Origin: Desulfobacterales bacterium
Lineage (GTDB): Bacteria; Desulfobacterota; DSM-4660; Desulfatiglandales; B25-G16
Length of the DNA: 10,950 bases
Assembly: GCA_013375385.1 (NCBI GenBank)
Contig: JABXJY010000066.1
Coordinates: forward strand, 1 to 10,950
Direction of reading: 5' to 3'
In this document: piece after piece, positions 6,672 through 10,950 of the stretch
How positions within the stretch are numbered: position 1 is the first letter of the stretch
How the letters are laid out: every line of letters begins with the position of its first letter
Notes under the pieces: model-generated
Seen by the model: the letters and a program-made list of their open reading frames with translations, nothing else
What the model was told of the DNA's origin: nothing
Database searches by the model: none
Translations under genes and position numbers: made by a program

Positions 6672-7517
6672 TTAGAGGGTTTGACTGAACATTTCATCTG
6701 AGATGGTTCCATCGGTGATCTTGGTGACTGGTCCGCTCATTGAAACCGAGAAGTCCCCTGAGATGGTGATCTCAATGCTGCCTCCAGGCATATGGACAGT
6801 TATTTGAGAGTCGCACAACCCTAACTTGTAGGCAACGGCAGCCGCTGCACAACTACTGCTACCCGAAGCTAAGGTATACCCTGCTCCTCGTTCCCAGATC
6901 TCGATCTGAATGTTCTCACGATCCAGAATTTTCATGAACTGAACGTTGGTTCGGTTTGGAAAGCGGGGATCTTTTTCGATTTGAGGGCCCCGCTTTTGAG
7001 CTTCTTCTGCAGTGACCTCATCACGGAGAATGACACAGTGTGGATTCCCAATAGTGGCTGCGCAAAAAAGTAGCTCCTTTCCATTGACGAGGATTGCCTC
7101 GTTCATGACTTCCCTGGACGGTCCCTCGACAGGTATCTGGCGACTGTCAAAACTCACGCTACCCATGTCCACGGTGACATTTCTACCCCCTTTGTGTATC
7201 CGGGATCTGACCCTGCCTCCTTGAGTCAGTATCGTGAATGGTCTCTCATGAACCAGCCCCCTGTCCCAGAGATACCGGGAGAAGATTCGCAGACCGTTGC
7301 CGCTTTTCTCTGCCTCGCTGCCGTCGGGGTTAAATATGCGCAGAGCAAAGTCACATTCAGAGGACTCAAAGGGGCCAAAGAGAATACCATCAGCCCCAAC
7401 GCCGTAATTGCGGTGGCAAATCAATCGAATTTGGGCGGAGGTTAGCTGGTCGCCAACGTCGGCAGGATTTAACACAATATAGTCATTTCCGAGTGCATGA
7501 TATTTGATGAATTGCAT
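6672..7517 (-). CDS. dapF: Diaminopimelate epimerase homologue with Ser in place of both catalytic Cys
   Basis: This is a 281-residue DapF-fold protein. DapF interconverts LL- and meso-diaminopimelate in the cytoplasm for lysine and peptidoglycan synthesis. Pocket residues of the family are present: Asn11 (GND), Asn63 (NPDGSEAE), Asn158 (GNPH), Asn191 (RTNVQF), and Glu209/Arg210 in WERGAGYT. The two catalytic cysteines are not: the first site reads KSGNG (Ser72, codon at 7302-7304) where C-G-N-G is expected, and the second reads ASGSSSCA (Ser218, codon at 6864-6866) where A-C-G-T-G-x-C-A is expected. The ATG at 7517 is chosen because GCGGAG lies 5 bases upstream and it gives the normal N-terminus MQFIKYHALGNDY; an earlier in-frame ATG at 7556 falls inside the promoter -10. 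It may be a slow epimerase, a different isomerase or dehydratase, or a binding protein. Confidence 0.85.
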   Translation of the reverse strand: MQFIKYHALGNDYIVLNPADVGDQLTSAQIRLICHRNYGVGADGILFGPFESSECDFALRIFNPDGSEAEKSGNGLRIFSRYLWDRGLVHERPFTILTQGGRVRSRIHKGGRNVTVDMGSVSFDSRQIPVEGPSREVMNEAILVNGKELLFCAATIGNPHCVILRDEVTAEEAQKRGPQIEKDPRFPNRTNVQFMKILDRENIQIEIWERGAGYTLASGSSSCAAAAVAYKLGLCDSQITVHMPGGSIEITISGDFSVSMSGPVTKITDGTISDEMFSQTL

Positions 7518-7531
7518 ATATACTCCGCGCC

Positions 7532-7549
7532 CAGACTGACAGCAGTCTG
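7532..7549. promoter_or_regulatory. Dyad at the predicted transcript start of the dapF-like gene
   Basis: CAGACTG (7532-7538) and CAGTCTG (7543-7549) form a perfect 7-bp inverted repeat with a 4-base loop. It lies about 5 to 25 bases downstream of the -10 element and so straddles the expected +1. It could be an operator or a 5' leader hairpin. Confidence 0.45.
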
Positions 7550-7551
7550 TT

Positions 7552-7580
7552 AACATAATACGCCCAGCAGCTCAGGTCAA
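7552..7580 (-). promoter_or_regulatory. Predicted sigma70-type promoter of the dapF-like gene
   Basis: Read on the minus strand, TTGACC (7580-7575) is followed after exactly 17 bases by TATGTT (7557-7552). That gives 5 of 6 and 4 of 6 matches to consensus with ideal spacing. Transcription would start near 7545, about 28 bases before the ATG at 7517. This agrees with the ribosome site and argues against the upstream ATG at 7556. Confidence 0.6.
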
Positions 7581-7658
7581 TCCCCTATCAAAACATCTCG
7601 ACGGACCAGGCCGGGTTCGGAAGCCCCTACTATGCTCATGGTTCGTTGGGGTTCCTGT

Positions 7659-7766
7659 CTACATAAGAGTTCCGGCTTCTTTGAGACCCACACCATCCAA
7701 CAGCACCCCGATATCCCTTTGCCTGATCAGCTCTTCACCTTTTTGATACAGATCTGTTAACTCCAC
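7659..7766 (-). CDS. Possible 35-residue small protein, unknown function
   Basis: A short frame runs from a GTG at 7766 to a TAG at 7659-7661. A very good ribosome site, AAAGGAGAG (about 7781-7773), sits 6 bases before the GTG. The same frame also contains an ATG at 7784, but that start has no ribosome site. The product starts (M)ELTDLYQKGEELIRQRD and ends GVGLKEAGTLM. It is acidic and helix-prone in the first half, with no membrane segment or cysteine. I do not recognise it. It lies between the HU-LysM gene and the dapF promoter on the same strand. It could be a real small protein, a leader ORF, or the 5' remnant of a larger gene. Confidence 0.4.
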   Translation of the reverse strand: MELTDLYQKGEELIRQRDIGVLLDGVGLKEAGTLM

Positions 7767-7801
7767 AGGAATCTCTCCTTTCATTCTATTCTTTACGGGA
7801 A

Positions 7802-7827
7802 CTTGACCTTTCGGTTACAAGGTCAAG
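7802..7827. promoter_or_regulatory. Perfect 9-bp dyad, operator-like
   Basis: CTTGACCTT (7802-7810) and AAGGTCAAG (7819-7827) are perfect inverted arms around an 8-base centre. No T-run follows on either strand, so it is not an intrinsic terminator. Each arm contains TTGACC on its own strand, resembling a -35 hexamer inside an operator as in MerR/CueR-type promoters. However, I find no -10 at 19-20 bases on either strand. It lies just upstream of the possible small ORF. Confidence 0.45.
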
Positions 7828-7915
7828 GGGACCCTCAATCACTCATTTTGCATAAACATAACCTGCAAAACCTGATCGATGTCTCTTATGGCCGTTATGG
7901 TGCCTGAGGATGTAA

Positions 7916-7938
7916 GCCCGCCACTCAATAAAGCGGGT
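7916..7938 (-). terminator. Weak candidate terminator hairpin after the HU-LysM gene
   Basis: GCCCGC (7916-7921) and GCGGGT (7933-7938) form a 5-bp GC stem plus one G-U pair, starting about 25 bases past the stop of the minus-strand HU-LysM gene. Only a short TTACAT follows, so termination would be weak at best. Confidence 0.3.
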
Positions 7939-7962
7939 AGTCTTCCATCTGCATCCGGCTAA

Positions 7963-8961
7963 TCATTTAATCCGGGCGGAACCTTTGATCCGTAAAATAA
8001 AGTCCCGATCCGATGCATAGATCCTATCTTCGTATCGGTCCAATACTTCTTGGACGTTATACTGCTTAGCCACCCACAGGTAGTAGGGGGCATTGGTTTT
8101 GTTCAGTCGACGATAGGCCAAATAGACTTGCATATACCCATCGATGATGTTCATGATATCCTTTTGGCTCAAACCTCCAACCGTACCTTCTAGGGGCGGG
8201 ACATGAATAGTTGTACTCACTTCCAGCGCATCAGGATTGTCGACAACCTCAACATTGACACGGAAGATGTTGGGCCATAGATATGGATCTGCGTAGAAAA
8301 CCTTCGCAATCGTCCAGAAGCTATCTCCCTGGCGAACGTTGTGCACACCGCCAGGCTTGCCTGCCGATGGGGGTGAAAGGTCAGGCTGTGCGACGGTTTG
8401 GATTTGCTTTTTCTCCTCGGTTAATTCTTCGACAGGGATCCTGTACCTAGGAATCGCTTCGGGTTGCCTTGTCTCTCCAACTGGAAGGGCACGTTGGTAA
8501 GATGGTTGAAAGAAAGAAAACATGCCAACCAGCATCAATAAGAGGAGCGCCAAAAGGGCTGCAGCCCATCCTAACGCAGAGCGTTTTCTCCACAAGAACA
8601 AATACGTTGATTTCAGGAGTGAAGGAGCTGGCTTAATATCATTGCGAATAATCTCAGGTTTAATATGCTGGTACTTTCTGTTGATAAACGTACGCAGTGC
8701 CGCTTCCGGTCTGAAATGAACCTGGTTCTGGGCGGGAATCTCGATTGGCTCACCGGTTTGGGGGTTTATCCCTTGTCGCGCATCCCTCCATTTCAATTTA
8801 AAAATGCCGACACCGGCAATGCTTAGTCGGCCATCGCGCACAAGGCCCTCTTTAGCAACGACAGCCGTTTCCTTGAGCAAGTCATGGATCACTCGCTTCG
8901 AGGCTCCGGTTTCCTCAGCAATGCGCCCTACCAGATCCGAAAAGGTTACCTTATTACTCAT
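7963..8961 (-). CDS. HU DNA-binding domain - membrane segment - LysM domain fusion protein
   Basis: This 332-residue protein has three parts. Residues about 4-95 are an HU/IHF-family DNA-binding domain, with VGIFKLKWRDARQGINPQTG (51-70) and the DNA-intercalating Pro67 of the beta-arm. Residues about 129-151 are a single membrane segment preceded by basic residues (WRKRS), so the HU domain should lie in the cytoplasm. A Pro-rich linker leads to a LysM domain at about 207-255 (NVRQGDSFWTIAKVFY, then YLWPNIFRVN) that should reach peptidoglycan in the periplasm. About 75 further residues (TYR-rich YMQVYLAYRR, DRYEDRIYASDRDF) follow. The ATG at 8961 is chosen because GAGGG lies 6 bases upstream; a TTG at 8967 would abut that site. 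The start overlaps the upstream HU gene's stop by 8 bases. The architecture suggests a tether between nucleoid and cell wall, which is inference. Confidence 0.85.
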   Translation of the reverse strand: MSNKVTFSDLVGRIAEETGASKRVIHDLLKETAVVAKEGLVRDGRLSIAGVGIFKLKWRDARQGINPQTGEPIEIPAQNQVHFRPEAALRTFINRKYQHIKPEIIRNDIKPAPSLLKSTYLFLWRKRSALGWAAALLALLLLMLVGMFSFFQPSYQRALPVGETRQPEAIPRYRIPVEELTEEKKQIQTVAQPDLSPPSAGKPGGVHNVRQGDSFWTIAKVFYADPYLWPNIFRVNVEVVDNPDALEVSTTIHVPPLEGTVGGLSQKDIMNIIDGYMQVYLAYRRLNKTNAPYYLWVAKQYNVQEVLDRYEDRIYASDRDFILRIKGSARIK

Positions 8962-9247
8962 TATCAACCCTCTGGGCTTTTAGGTGGCCTTTGAGGGCCG
9001 AACTGGGGTGAAAAGATACGGCTCGCTTTACCGGCAGCATCATAAATGTCTTGTGGTGGGGATTGTAGGCCTTTCGCTTCTGCCGGACATGCGTCCCAAA
9101 GGTACCGAACTCGGGAATGGTAAAGCCGAGATCTTCAGCAAGCGTTTTTTTGAAAATCTCAGTGCTGCGTTTCAGCAATCGCCTAATTTCACGTTGCGAT
9201 AGCCTTAATCGTTCAGATAAGCGTCTGATAACCTCAGAATTATTCAT
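8954..9247 (-). CDS. HU/IHF-family DNA-binding protein
   Basis: This 97-residue protein has the length and layout of HU-family histone-like proteins. A helical dimerisation part (about 1-45) is followed by FGTFGTHVRQKRKAYNP (48-63 region, intercalating Pro63) and the C-terminal VSFHPSSALKGHL. It would bind and bend DNA, as a homodimer or possibly a heterodimer with the HU domain of the next gene's product. The ATG at 9247 is chosen because GGAG at 9257-9254 lies 6 bases upstream; an earlier in-frame start at 9280 adds a leucine-rich extension unlike HU. Its TAA overlaps the next ATG (ATGAGTAA), so the two proteins are translationally linked. The arm is unusually Lys/His-rich (RQKRKAYNPHHK) and is followed by MM where most HU proteins have a short polar turn. 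Confidence 0.88.
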   Translation of the reverse strand: MNNSEVIRRLSERLRLSQREIRRLLKRSTEIFKKTLAEDLGFTIPEFGTFGTHVRQKRKAYNPHHKTFMMLPVKRAVSFHPSSALKGHLKAQRVDNE

Positions 9248-9449
9248 AAGCAACTCCAGAAGGAGCAAAAGTTTACACAAGATAGATCAGTTATCGAAAT
9301 AGCCTTCCAATGGGCTCATATCCAAAACCAAAGCTCCTGTCCTGAATTAAACAACAAATCCTGTAATTCTCCTATGATGCAATTTGGATTGCTTTTGCCT
9401 TCACTGGACCAAAGGACTCAAGCGATTCGAACAGAGATACGCTACAAAT

Positions 9450-9644
9450 TCATCTTGTGCTGCCATAGAAGCGGTTAACTCCCAGGGTTGAGGCGGAAAA
9501 GAGTTCTCTGTGCCTTTTCAGGAATTCTTGCGGTCCCTCGAAGTGGGGAACGGCACGCTTAAGCAGGTCAGAGCGCTGCGGATAATCCGCATTACTGCAC
9601 AAGGCAAGATTTGACGCTTCGGAACGAGGACCTGGAGCCGATAC
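9450..9644 (-). pseudogene. Possible gene remnant, startless open frame
   Basis: From just after a TAA at 9647-9645 to a TGA at 9452-9450 the minus strand is open for 64 codons. It has a protein-like composition (RSDLLKRAVPHFEGPQEFLK, then RHRELFSASTLGVNRFYGST) but no ATG or GTG. I do not recognise it. An open run this long is not rare by chance, so the call is weak. Confidence 0.2.
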
Positions 9645-9677
9645 TTAATCTTCAAGCTGTACCGTCCACCACCACCA

Positions 9678-9704
9678 CAATATTACAAAACTGGTTTGAT
9701 ATTG
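9678..9704. promoter_or_regulatory. Imperfect dyad covering the promoter spacer and -10
   Basis: CAATAT (9678-9683) and ATATTG (9699-9704) are perfect inverted arms. Inner bases CAAAAC and GTTTG extend the symmetry with one extra base. The dyad covers the whole spacer and -10 of the promoter at 9680-9708, the usual place for a repressor site. Confidence 0.4.
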
Positions 9705-9708
9705 TCAA
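9680..9708 (-). promoter_or_regulatory. Strong sigma70-like promoter in the HU upstream region
   Basis: On the minus strand a perfect TTGACA (9708-9703) is followed after 17 bases by TAATAT (9685-9680, 4 of 6 matches). Transcription would start near 9673 and run toward the HU operon, whose first ATG is about 425 bases further on. It either drives that operon with a long leader or makes a separate short RNA. Confidence 0.5.
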
Positions 9709-9783
9709 TGGACAAAATGGGGATCTCTGAACACCTCGTAAGGTCTTTGGGTCAGCGGGAAAGGATTTGTTGGCCATTCCGCC

Positions 9784-10392
9784 TTATTCATTTTTGCTCT
9801 TTACACGAGGTATTACTCCGATAAGCAGTCTATTCTGTACAGCATAGACATTTGAAATATCCATGTCTATTGTCACTGATTTGTCACCAAAACTAGTCAC
9901 TAGTGGTGTTAGTCTTTGGATCTCAAGCGGGTATTCCTTATCTATTAGTTCTGCCAAAAGCCGCAGCAAGGCCTTATCTCCATGTCTTCTCTCCGTAATC
10001 CTAGGTCTTACGTAGAGTATCCTTTTTTCTCTATCATATCTAATTGAGGCATCACAATTGAGTGATGTATCAATACTGCCAAGGCTCAGGCTCGTCGATA
10101 GGTTACCAATTTTACCCGTATATTTAATACCTTCCCCGTATATATTTGCACGGAATGACACCTTGTCTATCTCCAGTTCTAACTTGTCAACTGACCTAAC
10201 CCAGATATCCCCTGAGAATTTCTTTCCCTTGGGTATTTTTATTGGTAGCACATCATTAATGAATCTGGCCATAACACTCTCTGGAATGATAATGGTAATC
10301 TCATTCTTTCCATCGGTTGTGGCAAATGAATAAGGGATCAATAATGATAAACAGAATAGTGAAGCGTATATGATACTAGGAATTCTTTTCAC
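9784..10392 (-). CDS. Secreted protein of unknown function
   Basis: This 202-residue protein has a clear signal peptide (basic MKR, hydrophobic core to about residue 20, likely cleavage after YSFA at 24). No lipobox is seen; Cys14 lies inside the hydrophobic core. The mature part is beta-rich, with alternating strands such as ITIIIPESVMARFINDVLP (32-50) and KLELEIDKVSFRANIYGEGI (70-89). Repeated polar/hydrophobic alternation and conserved-looking DISNVYAVQNRLLIGV near the end suggest an elongated lipid-binding fold of the TULIP/YceB kind. That is only an impression of pattern. The start is a GTG with GAGG 4 bases upstream. It lies 75 bases after the peptidase-like gene on the same strand. The coding sequence is AT-richer than the plus-strand glycan genes. 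Confidence 0.75.
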   Translation of the reverse strand: MKRIPSIIYASLFCLSLLIPYSFATTDGKNEITIIIPESVMARFINDVLPIKIPKGKKFSGDIWVRSVDKLELEIDKVSFRANIYGEGIKYTGKIGNLSTSLSLGSIDTSLNCDASIRYDREKRILYVRPRITERRHGDKALLRLLAELIDKEYPLEIQRLTPLVTSFGDKSVTIDMDISNVYAVQNRLLIGVIPRVKSKNE

Positions 10393-10467
10393 TTGTCCTC
10401 AGCTCCATCAGGTTGTAAATGTGGTGCCATCGCCCATCAAATTGAGAGCAAGATCACAATTCATAAA

Positions 10468-10950
10468 TCACGAACCGCCGCAGACAGCCAGGGGATCTTC
10501 AAACCACCTTTTCATATACTCCTTTTTTCTTTCGCAGGGTTCTTGTTCCCAGCAGGATTGAACTACTATTTCGGGCTGGTCTTCTTGCTCTATAGTTATC
10601 TCCCAGGGCCGCTTATCGATGACTACATGAAAGTACGTAGCAAAGCTTTCGGCGAAATCCTCCCATAAGCTTTGTCCGGCATGGAGGGTTGGAAAATTCG
10701 TGTGTTTTTGTAACTTATCGAATGTCATGGGGATCTGCTCGTTGGTCAGCTCGGCCTTTTCAAATGAATAAACCCTGATAGATTTCCTCTCCGGGAACTT
10801 GTCATCAAACAGACTTATTACCTGACTATCTTTCGTAAGCTTCCACGACAGTATTTGGAAGGGATAATCCATGCTTATTTTCTTCTTAGCAAACCAATCT
10901 ATCCGGGATGAATGGGCCTTGCTTATCATCCCCAATATATGACCCATTTC
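10468..10950 (-). CDS. Probable zinc metallopeptidase, C-terminal part (5' end outside window)
   Basis: The frame is open to the window edge. The last complete codons give E-M-G-H-I-L-G, which fits the middle of an HExxH zinc site (HEMGH) whose first His would be just outside. About 90 residues later comes SLWEDFAESFATYFHVVID, matching the downstream Glu-containing helix (E-D-F-A-E-S-F-A) that supplies the third zinc ligand in gluzincin-type peptidases, including the putative zinc-binding Peptidase_Mx/COG4307 group. The spacing suits that reading. The tail has three cysteines (CWEQEPC and a final C) and a run of charged residues. The ATG at 10947 is internal, not the real start. It is likely co-transcribed with the secreted protein downstream. 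The substrate is unknown. Confidence 0.6.
   Translation of the reverse strand, partial: EMGHILGMISKAHSSRIDWFAKKKISMDYPFQILSWKLTKDSQVISLFDDKFPERKSIRVYSFEKAELTNEQIPMTFDKLQKHTNFPTLHAGQSLWEDFAESFATYFHVVIDKRPWEITIEQEDQPEIVVQSCWEQEPCERKKEYMKRWFEDPLAVCGGS

Larger units (their letters stand above)
9248..9783. other. 536-base stretch without an intact gene
   Basis: No complete gene is supported here. The stretch contains a strong minus-strand promoter-like pair with an overlapping dyad (9678-9708), a 13-base palindrome GCGGATAATCCGC (9578-9590), and several overlapping short open frames. These include a startless minus-strand frame at 9450-9644. On the plus strand, an open run at about 9563-9727 (containing QDLTLRNEDLEPILNLQAVP) is comparably protein-like. 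The conflicting signals suggest degraded coding sequence or a long 5' leader for the HU operon. Confidence 0.5.

Noticed and set aside
9379..9392. GCAAT/ATTGC hairpin followed by TTTT on the plus strand
   Set aside because: The 5-bp AT-rich stem is too weak for a terminator and no plus-strand gene ends nearby.
10393..10467. 18-codon frame between the peptidase and the secreted protein
   Set aside because: It is too short, lacks a ribosome site, and is simply intergenic sequence before the next gene's GAGG site.

Overview
The window looks like chromosomal DNA from a diderm (Gram-negative) bacterium. It carries an LptF-type lipopolysaccharide permease, proteins with signal peptides, a LysM protein and a diaminopimelate epimerase homologue. 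Base composition is moderate and uneven. The mix of an HU-LysM fusion, an isolated LptF and a sialidase-like/polyprenyl-glycosyltransferase locus would fit a deltaproteobacterium (Desulfobacterota). That placement is an inference from gene content, not from a marker gene.

Plus strand, 1-6108: an envelope-glycan block. In order it holds the 3' end of an unidentified gene, a membrane-anchored sialidase-like BNR/Asp-box protein, a seven-segment membrane protein, a DPM1/ArnC-like polyprenyl-phosphate glycosyltransferase, a flippase-like (LPG_synthase_TM/UPF0104) membrane protein, a secreted PAP2-superfamily protein with altered active-site motifs, and LptF. The first three genes overlap by 4-8 bases, and the glycosyltransferase and flippase-like gene overlap by 4. 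These junctions suggest two translationally coupled groups. A plausible joint role is making a lipid-linked sugar on the cytoplasmic face, moving or using it across the inner membrane, recycling or dephosphorylating lipid phosphate, and exporting lipopolysaccharide.

Minus strand, 6222-7962: a DapF homologue and a small ACT-domain protein, convergent with lptF. The DapF homologue keeps its substrate-binding residues, but both catalytic cysteines are serine. It has a well-spaced promoter with a dyad at the predicted transcript start. Upstream lie a probable 35-residue small ORF and a perfect 9-bp dyad.

Minus strand, 7963-9783: a two-gene operon. A short HU-family protein overlaps by 8 bases a larger protein that joins an HU DNA-binding domain, one membrane segment and a LysM domain. 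The 536-base stretch upstream has no intact gene. It holds a TTGACA-17-TAATAT promoter covered by an imperfect dyad, and an open but startless stretch that may be a gene remnant.

Minus strand, 9784-10950: a secreted protein of unknown function, and upstream of it a gene that runs off the window and encodes a probable HExxH-type zinc metallopeptidase.

No rRNA, tRNA, CRISPR array or intact insertion sequence is visible. No convincing intrinsic terminator (stem plus T-run) was found, including in the convergent gap 6109-6221.
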